From NCBI GenBank assembly GCA_027487055.1, contig JAIYEJ010000325.1:1-10030 (forward strand): 10,030 bases of DNA, read 5' to 3'. Below, piece by piece: positions 1 through 6,053 of this stretch (positions within the stretch are counted from its first letter, which is position 1; each line of letters begins with the position of its first letter). The notes beneath the pieces are model-generated. The model did not search any database. It was given only the letters and a program-made list of their open reading frames with translations, and had not been told where the DNA came from. This stretch comes from Methylotenera sp. (GTDB lineage: Bacteria > Pseudomonadota > Gammaproteobacteria > Burkholderiales > Methylophilaceae). A program made the position numbers and the translations under genes.

Positions 1-432
1 GAACGCAGTTTGATTCAAACCGCTGGCCGTGCAGCGCGTAATTTAAATGGCAAAGTCATTTTTTATGGCAACAGCATCACGCGCAGCATGAAGCTTGCTA
101 TAGATGAAACTAATCGCAGGCGTGGCGTACAAATTGCCTTTAACGAAGCCAATGGAATTACTCCAAAAGGCATTGTGAAGCGCGTTAAAGATATTATCGA
201 TGGTGTATACGATGTAGAAGAGGGTAAACGCGAGCGCAAAGCGGCGCAAGACCAAGCCAATTACGAGAGCTTAAGCGAAAAACAAATATTGAAAGAAATG
301 AAACGTCTTGAAAAAGCCATGCATGACGCAGCTAAAAACCTTGAGTTTGAAAAAGCAGCTGATTTTAGAGACCAACTAAAGAAACTGAAAACCCAATTTT
401 ATGGTGCGCAGATTCCAGACTTAAGTGCTTAA
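1..432 (+). CDS. uvrB: UvrB, excinuclease ABC subunit B (3' part only)
   Basis: This is the C-terminal 143 residues of UvrB, the helicase-like damage-verification subunit of UvrABC nucleotide excision repair. It opens the helix around a lesion and recruits UvrC. The reading frame is open from base 1, so the gene starts outside the window. The fragment begins with helicase motif VI (QTAGRAARN, fragment residues 6-14), continues through the typical UvrB stretch with ETNRRR-like and GITPKG motifs (about residues 36-57), and ends with a UVR coiled-coil domain (about residues 92-128, containing NLEFEKAADFRDQL), the part that contacts UvrC. It ends with TAA at a length typical for the family, so the C-terminus is intact. 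The following 151 bases contain no convincing terminator and lead to a separate membrane-protein gene. Confidence 0.97.
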   Translation, partial: ERSLIQTAGRAARNLNGKVIFYGNSITRSMKLAIDETNRRRGVQIAFNEANGITPKGIVKRVKDIIDGVYDVEEGKRERKAAQDQANYESLSEKQILKEMKRLEKAMHDAAKNLEFEKAADFRDQLKKLKTQFYGAQIPDLSA

Positions 433-583
433 TTGCGTTAATTTTTTAAACCAAATTTCGAGCAAAAATTAATGCTATTTAATCCTTATGAATATTGGGT
501 TGTATAGTTGGTAATTTGATATGTTGGTATTAAGCTTGTTTTAGGCTTTGATTTTAGGAATAGTTTGATAGAGGATTAATGAT

Positions 584-1063
584 ATGGCAACGGTCATTCA
601 CAGTGTGACAACAGCGTCTGAGGTGATTCAACTTGCGATTGCACCGGTGTTTTTGCTGATGGGTGTGAGCGCATTGTTGGGGGTGCTGACGGGTAGGTTG
701 GGGCGGGTGGTTGACCGTTTCAGAGTGTTAAACGATAAATACTGTGGCATGCAAACACTAAGCCTCAATGAAAACAAGCAATATATAAACGATAGCCAAG
801 AGTTGTTTATTTTGTCGAGCCGTGCCAATTGGGTGCATTGGGCAATTACGCTATGTACTTTATCTTTATTACTGGTGGCGTTGGTGATTGGTTTGTTGTT
901 TTTGGGTTCTGCCATTAACTGGGATTCGTCATGGCTTGTGTCGTTGCTGTTTATTTTTACGATGGTGAGCTTGGTTGCGGGGTTGGGATGTTTTTTGCGT
1001 GAAATTCATTTATCCAAACATGTGTTTCAGATTACAAAAAAAATGAGTCGTAAGCTTAAATAA
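584..1063 (+). CDS. DUF2721 family membrane protein
   Basis: This 159-residue protein of unknown function resembles the DUF2721 family. Seen in the sequence: an N-terminal hydrophobic helix (about residues 14-36), immediately followed by an Arg-rich turn (TGRLGRVVDRFRVLND, 36-51) that is the family hallmark; a hydrophilic cytoplasm-type segment (about 50-82); and two further membrane helices (about 84-110 and 117-137), ending in a basic tail (KKMSRKLK). The ATG at 584 is preceded by GAGGA (571-575) at a suitable distance, which supports this start. It runs towards the minus-strand SWIB gene and ends 77 bases before that gene's stop. No catalytic residues are recognisable. The family assignment is from the helix-plus-RxxDR pattern and is fairly secure; the function is not known. 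Confidence 0.8.
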   Translation: MATVIHSVTTASEVIQLAIAPVFLLMGVSALLGVLTGRLGRVVDRFRVLNDKYCGMQTLSLNENKQYINDSQELFILSSRANWVHWAITLCTLSLLLVALVIGLLFLGSAINWDSSWLVSLLFIFTMVSLVAGLGCFLREIHLSKHVFQITKKMSRKLK

Positions 1064-1108
1064 TTTAATGGCTTAACAACTCATTTTTTAGGTGTTTTTT
1101 AGGATTAA

Positions 1109-1134
1109 GTATTTAAAGACTTAAGTCTTAATAC
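1109..1134. terminator. Possible bidirectional hairpin between convergent genes
   Basis: The arms GTATT-ta-AAGAC and GTCTT-AATAC pair around a TTAA loop, giving ten base pairs with a two-base bulge. It sits between the DUF2721 gene and the convergent SWIB gene, where a shared terminator would be expected. The stem is AT-rich and neither side has a clean T-run directly after it, so an intrinsic terminator is only a possibility. Confidence 0.3.
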
Positions 1135-1140
1135 AAGCAT

Positions 1141-1467
1141 TTATGCGAGGTTTGCGCCCACAATCGCAGCCATTTGCATCATATCTACTGTTTCGCCCAC
1201 TTTAATACTTGTGAGGTCCGTCACTTTGCCAGTTTTGCTGGTTGATTTTGTATTTTTGAAAATTGGGTGCAATTTAGCGTCGCACACAATGTATTTGCCT
1301 GCATTTTCAGGTTTACCGTTTACAGATTTAGTCTGTAATTTGTTTGCTTTAATGTAATCCCATAGTTTTTTTGTGATTTCAGTGCGTGGAAGTGAATCTG
1401 CTCCCACTAAAGCGGCTAGCTCGCTTTTCATTTTAACTGGGGTGCTTAAACCTTTTGCTTCTGCCAT
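1141..1467 (-). CDS. Stand-alone SWIB/MDM2-domain protein
   Basis: This 108-residue protein consists almost entirely of one SWIB/MDM2 fold. The diagnostic stretch is LPRTEITKKLWDYIKANKL (residues 26-44), with a preceding helix ending ALVG and a later D-x-KLHPIF segment (about 64-71). The C-terminal helix TVDMMQMAAIVGANL lies about where the last SWIB helix is expected. The linker between is longer than in compact SWIB domains (about residues 45-90, rich in Lys, Ser and Thr). The Ala/Lys-rich histone H1-like tail found on many bacterial SWIB proteins is absent. In eukaryotes the fold is a subunit of SWI/SNF remodelling complexes, and in chlamydiae it occurs with topoisomerase I; a DNA- or chromatin-related role here is inference only. 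The start is supported by AAGGAC (1474-1479 read on the minus strand) six or seven bases upstream of ATG. Confidence 0.85.
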   Translation of the reverse strand: MAEAKGLSTPVKMKSELAALVGADSLPRTEITKKLWDYIKANKLQTKSVNGKPENAGKYIVCDAKLHPIFKNTKSTSKTGKVTDLTSIKVGETVDMMQMAAIVGANLA

Positions 1468-1582
1468 TTTGCTGTCCTTATTTTATTGGTTATGGAATCT
1501 AAAAATACTTCTAATCAACGAGTATGGCACATAAAAGTGAGGTTAAGCAAACAGATTTTTGATGTGTTATTTATAAATAGTT

Positions 1583-1602
1583 TCATAAATATTTATTTAT
1601 GA
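1583..1602. repeat. AT-rich interrupted palindrome, possible operator
   Basis: Arms TCATAAATA and TATTTATGA are exact inverted copies separated by TT, giving nine base pairs of dyad symmetry. It lies about 80 bases upstream of the rpsF -35 box and about 115 bases upstream of the SWIB start codon, so it could be a regulator site for either gene or part of an UP-like AT tract. Chance occurrence in such AT-rich DNA cannot be excluded. Confidence 0.3.
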
Positions 1603-1679
1603 TCTAAGTTGAAGATAATTATTTCTTATTTATCCTTTATATATCTTTGACTTATCGCGTATTAAAGCACTTAAATGAT

Positions 1680-1708
1680 TTGATTTAAGTAGTCTTTTAC
1701 ACTATAAT
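1680..1708 (+). promoter_or_regulatory. Sigma70-type promoter for the rpsF operon
   Basis: A consensus -10 TATAAT (1703-1708) lies 17 bases after TTGATT (1680-1685, four of six matches to TTGACA). The region upstream is strongly AT-rich, as in UP elements of ribosomal-protein promoters. Transcription would start near 1715 and give a leader of about 75 bases before the rpsF start codon, which holds the hairpin described next. Confidence 0.7.
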
Positions 1709-1726
1709 CGCGCTCTTTCAAACCTT

Positions 1727-1769
1727 GCCACACCATTCTAGTATTAATACTAGTCGCATAGTGGGTGGC
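1727..1769 (+). promoter_or_regulatory. Structured rpsF leader, candidate S6:S18 autoregulatory element
   Basis: Two stacked helices can form in the transcript. The outer one pairs GCCAC (1727-1731) with GTGGC (1765-1769) and continues, past a bulged A, with CCAT/GTGG (1733-1736 with 1761-1764). The inner one is the perfect palindrome CTAGTATTAATACTAG (1738-1753), six pairs around TTAA. Between them is an asymmetric internal loop with most unpaired bases on the 3' side (1754-1760, TCGCATA). The element ends nine bases before the Shine-Dalgarno site of rpsF. Many bacteria carry an rpsF leader bound by the S6:S18 complex for feedback control, with a CCG-containing internal loop. The placement and asymmetric loop agree, but the loop here reads TCGC rather than a plain CCG, so the assignment is tentative. 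Confidence 0.5.
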
Positions 1770-1789
1770 TTTAACCACAAGGAGAAAAT

Positions 1790-2179
1790 ATGCGTCATTA
1801 CGAAATCGTTTTTATCGTTCACCCTGACCAGAGTGAACAAGTACCAGCAATGATTGAGCGTTACCGTGCCCTCATCACAGCTAACAAAGGCAGTATCCAT
1901 CGCTTAGAAGACTGGGGCCGCCGTCAACTCGCTTACCCAATCCAGAAAATTCACAAAGCACACTACGTTTTAATGAATATTGAGTGCGATCAAGCTACTC
2001 TTGATGAATTAGAGCACGGCTTTAAATTTAACGATGCTGTGATTCGCCATTTAACAATGGGGACTAAAGTTGCCGCAACTGGCTCTAGCCCAATGATGAA
2101 AGAAGAAAAGTCTAAATCAGTTATTGGTAAAGAAGAAGCACCAGTTGCTGCGGCAGAAGTGGTTGAAGCAGCAGTATAA
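1790..2179 (+). CDS. rpsF: 30S ribosomal protein S6
   Basis: S6 sits on the platform of the 30S subunit as a heterodimer with S18. The 129-residue product starts MRHYEIVFIVHPDQSEQVPAM, has the typical GxxxRLEDWGRRQLAYPI core (about residues 34-52) and the second beta-alpha half with HYVLMNIE and NDAVIRHLTM (about 57-90). It ends in a low-complexity Lys/Glu/Ala tail (about 99-129) that does not finish in the glutamates targeted by RimK in E. coli, so that modification is not evident here. AAGGAG (1779-1784) five bases before the ATG sets the start. It is the first gene of the rpsF-priB-rpsR-rplI operon, under the promoter at 1680-1708 and the leader hairpin at 1727-1769. The stop is separated from priB by only three bases. 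Confidence 0.98.
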   Translation: MRHYEIVFIVHPDQSEQVPAMIERYRALITANKGSIHRLEDWGRRQLAYPIQKIHKAHYVLMNIECDQATLDELEHGFKFNDAVIRHLTMGTKVAATGSSPMMKEEKSKSVIGKEEAPVAAAEVVEAAV

Positions 2180-2182
2180 GAA

Positions 2183-2491
2183 TTGAATACGCTGGCTTTA
2201 AGCGGCACTGTAATTGGCCTAGAGCCAATACGCTATACACCAGCAGGGTTGTCCTTATTAAGTTTTGTATTGCAACATGCTTCTGAACAAATAGAAGCAG
2301 GTTTAAGAAGAAAAGTGGAATGTGAAGTCAATGCAGTTGTGCTCGGCAATTTAGCTAGCGAACTTGCAAAGCAACAAATTTCATTAGGCATGGCGATAAA
2401 CGTGCAAGGCTTTTTAGCTAAGCGAAGCGCCAAAAGTACACAACTAATAATGCATGTCACCCATTTAACGTTAATAGATAGCAATATTTAA
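2183..2491 (+). CDS. priB: PriB, primosomal replication protein N
   Basis: PriB is a small single-domain OB-fold protein that binds single-stranded DNA and works with PriA in restarting stalled replication forks. The 102-residue product matches the family in length and pattern: an N-terminal NTLALSGTVIGLEPIRYTPAG, a central QHASEQIEAGLRRKVECEVN stretch (about residues 32-51), GMAINVQGFLAKRS (about 69-82) and a C-terminal HVTHLTLIDSN. The start is TTG at 2183, because the conserved LSGTV begins four residues later and no ATG or GTG exists at a suitable position. There is no good Shine-Dalgarno sequence, and the TTG lies three bases after the rpsF stop, so translation is probably coupled to rpsF. 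Its place between rpsF and rpsR is the usual one in beta- and gammaproteobacteria. Translational coupling is inferred. Confidence 0.93.
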   Translation: MNTLALSGTVIGLEPIRYTPAGLSLLSFVLQHASEQIEAGLRRKVECEVNAVVLGNLASELAKQQISLGMAINVQGFLAKRSAKSTQLIMHVTHLTLIDSNI

Positions 2492-2511
2492 AAAAATTTA
2501 GGAGTTTTATC

Positions 2512-2745
2512 ATGGCAAGAGAAATGTACAAACGTCGCCGTTACTGCCGATTTAGTGCAGAAGGCATTAAAGAAGTTGATTACAAAGATGTAGATTTGTT
2601 AAAAGACTTTATTTCTGAGAATGCAAAAATCATCCCAGCGCGTATGACTGGCACAAAAGCTAAATATCAACGTCAATTAACCACAGCGGTTAAACGTGCA
2701 CGTTTCTTGGCATTACTACCATACACAGACAAACACCCAGGTTAA
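2512..2745 (+). CDS. rpsR: 30S ribosomal protein S18
   Basis: This 77-residue S18 binds 16S rRNA together with S6 on the subunit platform. It has the basic N-terminus (YKRRRYCRFS, residues 6-15), the VDYKDVDLLKDFI segment (about 22-34) and the highly conserved IIPARMTGTKAKYQRQL block (about 40-56), then RARFLALLPYTDKH at the C-terminus. The length is normal. TAGGAG (2499-2504) precedes the ATG by seven bases. It follows priB after 20 bases and rplI follows it after 21, so it is transcribed with them. If the leader upstream of rpsF is an S6:S18-responsive element, this protein is half of its ligand. Confidence 0.98.
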   Translation: MAREMYKRRRYCRFSAEGIKEVDYKDVDLLKDFISENAKIIPARMTGTKAKYQRQLTTAVKRARFLALLPYTDKHPG

Positions 2746-2766
2746 TCGGAGCTTTAGGAGAATAAT

Positions 2767-3216
2767 ATGCAAGTAATTTTATTAGAAAAAGTCGCAAACC
2801 TTGGTGCGCTAGGCGATATCGTAAAAGTTAAAGATGGTTTCGGCCGTAATTTTTTAATTCCGCAAGGCAAAGCTAAACGTGCGACTGAGGCAAATAGAGC
2901 TGAGTTTGCTGCTCGCCGTGCAGAGTTAGAAAAACAACAAGCGGATATTTTAGCAGTCGCTAAATCACGTGGTGAAAAGTTAGCTGGTTTTTCATTATCT
3001 GTGACGCAAAAAGCGGGCGTAGATGGCCGTTTATTTGGTTCCGTAACTAATCATGACATTGCCGAAGGCTTGGTTGCAGCTGGTCATCAAGTTGCAAAAT
3101 CTGAGGTCCGCATGCCAACAGGACCACTCAAATCAATAGGTGAGTTCCCTATTAGTGTTGCATTGCATCACGATATAGTGGTGGATATTACAGTAACTGT
3201 TGTAGCTGAAGCCTAA
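2767..3216 (+). CDS. rplI: 50S ribosomal protein L9
   Basis: L9 binds 23S rRNA near the base of the L1 stalk with its N-terminal domain and extends a long helix that helps restrain frameshifting. The 149-residue product has the family signature in its first 40 residues (VANLGALGDIVKVKDGFGRN followed by FLIPQGKA), a long charged connecting helix (about 41-75, rich in Ala, Glu, Lys and Arg) and a C-terminal RNA-binding domain (about 78-149, with GRLFGSVTNHDIAEGL). The length is the same as in E. coli, to my recollection. AGGAG (2756-2760) six bases before the ATG supports the start. It is the last gene of the operon: the terminator at 3251-3289 begins 34 bases after its stop codon, which separates it from the glycosyltransferase cassette downstream. 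Confidence 0.98.
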   Translation: MQVILLEKVANLGALGDIVKVKDGFGRNFLIPQGKAKRATEANRAEFAARRAELEKQQADILAVAKSRGEKLAGFSLSVTQKAGVDGRLFGSVTNHDIAEGLVAAGHQVAKSEVRMPTGPLKSIGEFPISVALHHDIVVDITVTVVAEA

Positions 3217-3250
3217 TAGATTATTCTATAATCTTATATATTAAGTTTAT

Positions 3251-3289
3251 AAAGACCTTACAAACATAAAGTTTGTAAGGTCTTTTTTT
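3251..3289 (+). terminator. Strong intrinsic terminator after rplI
   Basis: A perfect 15-base-pair stem (AAAGACCTTACAAAC with GTTTGTAAGGTCTTT) encloses the loop ATAAA, and the T-run continues to 3289. The A-run opposite the T-run means it could also work for minus-strand transcription. It closes the ribosomal operon and insulates the following genes from its strong promoter. Confidence 0.93.
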
Positions 3290-3326
3290 GTACTATTTAT
3301 CAATAGGTTACTTTTTATTGGCTAGT

Positions 3327-3332
3327 TATAAT
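3327..3332 (+). promoter_or_regulatory. Consensus -10 hexamer ahead of the first GT-C gene
   Basis: TATAAT lies 75 bases before the start codon at 3407, in the only gap between the rplI terminator and the cassette. No acceptable -35 hexamer occurs 16-18 bases upstream and there is no TGn extension, so this is a position-based candidate in AT-rich DNA. Confidence 0.3.
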
Positions 3333-3406
3333 TCATTCTATTTGTTCTGTTATTTAACTGAGCAATATAAAAACAAAATTAGCTGTTAACTTGAAAAATT
3401 CATAGC

Positions 3407-4582
3407 ATGAAAACTATCGGAACTGTTATAAATTTCAATTCCTTGAATTATATTTTGATTGGAATGTTAATTGTATTAGGAGTGTTTGTAAGAGTTATGG
3501 GTTTACAGACGCTAAATGTTGATACTGATAATTATTTAATACCCTGGTACGACTATATAATTAAACATGGAATTTTAACTTCACTAGGTGATAATTTTAC
3601 AAATTATACTCCACCATATACCTATTTCTTGGCTTTAATGACTGCCACACCATTACCCAAAATAACAGCTATTAAATTGATACCTATCATAATGGATATC
3701 ATTAACAGCGTAATTATTTATAAAATTGTTAATTATAAATATCCAATTGGTCTACTAGCATGGTGGGCAGCTGCAATTTTTTGGTGTTTGCCAACCGTTA
3801 TAATGAATAGTGCATATTGGGGTCAGGCGGATAGTTTTTACACTGGCTTCTTATTAATGACTTTATATTTTTTAATCAAAAATCGTCCTTTTTTAGCACT
3901 TCTATTTTTTTCAATTTCTATAACATTTAAGTTGCAAGCCATGTTTATGGCGCCGCTTTTGGTTGTATTGATGTTTAGACCTATACTGAATTCAAATAGG
4001 TTGGAGCTTGAACATAGAGTTAAAGTTTGGCATTTTATCCTGGTACCATTTGTATACTCTTTGTTGTGTTTGCCGACAGTTATATTAGGTAGAAGTTGGT
4101 CTGATGTTTGGTCTATTTATTTAGTACAAGTAGGAACATTTAAAAACCTTAATGAATATGCACCTAACATTTATGTTTTTATTTCAAACAATTATTTTAA
4201 TCCTATATCTAAACTGGGTTTATTAGTTGCAACATTTGCAATGCTTCTGTGGATTATTTATATTATAAAGACAGAGATAAGAATGAGTTTGGAAAAATTA
4301 ATGCTAACAGCGCTTACTTCTGTTGCTTTAGCTCCATTCTTATTACCAAAAATGCATGAAAGGTATTTTTACCCTGCAGATGTTATATCTTTAATTGTTG
4401 CTTTCTTTAATCCTAAGTTATGGTTTTTACCTATAGGGTTTCAACTGATTTCCTGTCTTTCATATTATCCGGTTTTATCAAATACCTGGGCTCATACTAC
4501 TGTTAAGTATGCAGCAATATTGAATACATTTTTAATTGCTTTTATTGTTATGAAACAAATCTCTAATAGAAAAGAATATTAA
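3407..4582 (+). CDS. Multi-pass GT-C-type glycosyltransferase, first paralog
   Basis: This 391-residue polytopic membrane protein resembles bacterial GT-C mannosyl- or glucosyltransferase-like proteins (GT87/Gpi18-like group), which use polyprenyl-phosphate sugars at the outer face of the inner membrane. A first membrane helix (about 15-32) leads to an acidic loop VDTDNY (38-43), followed by PWYDYI (46-51) and NYTPPYTY (66-73). Acidic residues in this loop are the usual catalytic candidates in GT-C enzymes. Further motifs are MDIIN (96-100), SAYWGQAD (135-142), FKLQAMFMAP (174-183) and MHERYFYPAD (316-325), separated by about nine further hydrophobic segments. The chosen ATG lacks a good Shine-Dalgarno site; M20 is an alternative that would cut into the first helix. 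GC is visibly lower than in rplI or dnaB. The donor and acceptor are unknown. It is about half identical by eye to the product of the next gene. Confidence 0.78.
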   Translation: MKTIGTVINFNSLNYILIGMLIVLGVFVRVMGLQTLNVDTDNYLIPWYDYIIKHGILTSLGDNFTNYTPPYTYFLALMTATPLPKITAIKLIPIIMDIINSVIIYKIVNYKYPIGLLAWWAAAIFWCLPTVIMNSAYWGQADSFYTGFLLMTLYFLIKNRPFLALLFFSISITFKLQAMFMAPLLVVLMFRPILNSNRLELEHRVKVWHFILVPFVYSLLCLPTVILGRSWSDVWSIYLVQVGTFKNLNEYAPNIYVFISNNYFNPISKLGLLVATFAMLLWIIYIIKTEIRMSLEKLMLTALTSVALAPFLLPKMHERYFYPADVISLIVAFFNPKLWFLPIGFQLISCLSYYPVLSNTWAHTTVKYAAILNTFLIAFIVMKQISNRKEY

Positions 4583-4816
4583 ATTTTATGGGTGTATTGT
4601 TTTTTAACTAAGATTTATTAATTGTTGCCAAAAAAGAAGCAGTGTATTCTCTTAATTTTGAATTAAGCATTTAAATTTTTTAAACAAAATTTTATGAATA
4701 CTCAAAGATATATACATTATTAGCACTTGTTATATCTCGCAATAAGCTATTATCTATACAAGGTTACAAAATAGTTAATTAATCATCAATATACTCTAAA
4801 GTTTAATCGGACAATT
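4583..4816. other. AT-rich spacer between the two GT-C paralogs
   Basis: This 234-base spacer has no plausible gene. It holds a seven-base-pair AT-only hairpin (CTTAATT-TTG-AATTAAG, 4651-4667) followed at some distance by a T-run, a poor terminator candidate, and a -10-like TATACT (4790-4795) without a good -35 box, 22 bases before the next start codon. Whether the second paralog has its own promoter cannot be settled from sequence. Confidence 0.45.
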
Positions 4817-5980
4817 ATGTATAACCTCGCAAGCGCAAGTATATTCATTAAAAAAAACAGCAATTTCTTATTTTGTGCATTAATTACACTTGGTGCGCTT
4901 GCTAGGTTTCTCAGCCTTGACAAAATAAATGATGATTATCTTAATTATTTGTTTCCATGGTACGACTATATTAGTACCGAGGGAATTCTAAATGCTTTAG
5001 GCGATAAGTTTTCTAACTATGCACCTGCTTATACTTACTTATTGGCTATTGCTACAACACTTCCTGTAAAAAAAATTATTGCAATTAAATCTATATCCAT
5101 ATTAATGGACATAATAAATTGTGTACTGATTTATAAAATTGTGAAATTTAAATATCAAACAGGATCGATTCCCTTGTTAGCATCTGCCATATTTTGGGTT
5201 TTACCAACTGTAATTTTTAATAGTTCATATTGGGGTCAATGCGATGCAATATATACTGGTTTCTTGTTGTTAACTTTATACATGATAATTTTAGAGAGAC
5301 CTTTAGCGAGCATGGTTTATTTTTCAATAGCATTAGCATTTAAGCTCCAAGCCATATTTATGGCCCCTGTCATTTTGGTTTTTTATCTTAAATCTTTTCA
5401 AATAGAGGAAAAAAATAAATTTAAGTGGTGGTACTTTTCATTAATTCCAATAATTTATGTGTTAATTTCTTATCCTACTATTTTCTTGGGTAGAGATCCT
5501 GCAGAAGTATTATCTGTATATTTGCATCAAGCAGATACATATAAGTATCTTAATATGAATGCGCCTAACCTGTATTTTTTAATTTCAAATGATTATTACC
5601 AGTCTGTATATAAAGCTGGGCTTTTAACTGCGGTCTTTTGCTTCTTAATATGGATTATATATACAACCAAGTTAACATTTGTTCAACGTGCAGAGCAATA
5701 TGTAATTTCTTCGCTGGCTTCCGTAAGTCTTGCTCCCATGTTATTGCCCATGATGCATGACAGATATTTTTATCCAGCGGATGTTATTTCACTAATGGTG
5801 GCATTTTTTATTCCTAGACTTTGGTTTTTACCATTAATTTTCCAAGTAACTTCTTTTCTTGCTTATTCGCGTTGGTTGCTTGGTTTTTGGCATAATAAAG
5901 TCTTTGCTGTTGCCTGTATTTTAAATTTCATAATAGTAATTTATATAATTAAGAGTCAAAAAATAAGAAAAATTTCTTAG
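4817..5980 (+). CDS. Multi-pass GT-C-type glycosyltransferase, second paralog
   Basis: This 387-residue polytopic membrane protein is collinear with the product of the preceding gene and about half identical to it by eye, so the pair arose by duplication. Shared landmarks are PWYDYI (47-52), NYAPAYTY (67-74), MDIIN (97-101), SSYWGQCD (136-143), FKLQAIFMAP (175-184), LGRDPAEV (224-231) and MHDRYFYPAD (313-322). In the first extracytoplasmic loop it reads NDDYLNY (38-44): after alignment on PWYDYI, D40 matches D39 of the first paralog, but that paralog's D41 is replaced by L42. This may mark different donor or acceptor preference, which is inference. Membrane helices follow the same pattern as in the paralog, with a basic C-terminus. 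The ATG has only a weak CGGA upstream. The gtrB-like gene follows after 73 bases. Confidence 0.78.
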   Translation: MYNLASASIFIKKNSNFLFCALITLGALARFLSLDKINDDYLNYLFPWYDYISTEGILNALGDKFSNYAPAYTYLLAIATTLPVKKIIAIKSISILMDIINCVLIYKIVKFKYQTGSIPLLASAIFWVLPTVIFNSSYWGQCDAIYTGFLLLTLYMIILERPLASMVYFSIALAFKLQAIFMAPVILVFYLKSFQIEEKNKFKWWYFSLIPIIYVLISYPTIFLGRDPAEVLSVYLHQADTYKYLNMNAPNLYFLISNDYYQSVYKAGLLTAVFCFLIWIIYTTKLTFVQRAEQYVISSLASVSLAPMLLPMMHDRYFYPADVISLMVAFFIPRLWFLPLIFQVTSFLAYSRWLLGFWHNKVFAVACILNFIIVIYIIKSQKIRKIS

Positions 5981-6025
5981 TTTGACTTTAAGCTTTTCAT
6001 TTTCATCTTAAGTTATCTTCCTAGA

Positions 6026-6031
6026 TATAAT
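6026..6031 (+). promoter_or_regulatory. Consensus -10 hexamer ahead of the gtrB-like gene
   Basis: TATAAT lies 28 bases before the GTG start codon and 13 bases before the strong GGAGG site. A start near 6038 would give a leader of about 16 bases still containing that site. No -35 match stands at 16-18 bases upstream; the nearest TTGACT (5982-5987) is far too distant. It is a weak candidate for separate transcription of the last two cassette genes. Confidence 0.3.
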
Positions 6032-6053
6032 ATTCATTGAGACGGAGGTTTTT

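Larger units (their letters stand above)
1468..1789. other. Divergent spacer between the SWIB gene and rpsF
   Basis: This 322-base non-coding stretch separates two divergent genes. Its right half holds the rpsF promoter and leader hairpin (described separately). Its middle is very AT-rich (about 1560-1660) and contains two short palindromes, ATTTATAAAT at 1569-1578 and the longer interrupted one at 1583-1602. On the minus strand only the Shine-Dalgarno site of the SWIB gene is clear; I find no good -35/-10 pair for it. No open frame in the stretch has a plausible start and ribosome binding site. Confidence 0.6.

Noticed and set aside
43..260. Two minus-strand open frames opposite uvrB
   Set aside because: They lie wholly inside the recognisable UvrB coding frame, have no ribosome binding site and resemble no family.
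628..915. Minus-strand open frame of 95 codons opposite the DUF2721 gene
   Set aside because: The plus strand has the family pattern, membrane helices and a Shine-Dalgarno site; the reverse frame has none of these.
1718..1900. Minus-strand open frame across the rpsF leader
   Set aside because: It covers the leader hairpin and the start of rpsF and has no supporting start signal or recognisable sequence.
1990..2484. Minus-strand open frames opposite rpsF and priB
   Set aside because: Both genes on the plus strand are certain; the reverse frames are low-complexity shadows of them.
4850..5075. Runs of eight A residues in the second GT-C gene (4850-4857 and 5068-5075) as phase-variation sites
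   Set aside because: An equally long run occurs in the unrelated DUF2721 gene (1036-1043), the runs encode ordinary Lys codons and they are short for slippage switches; in AT-rich DNA they are expected.
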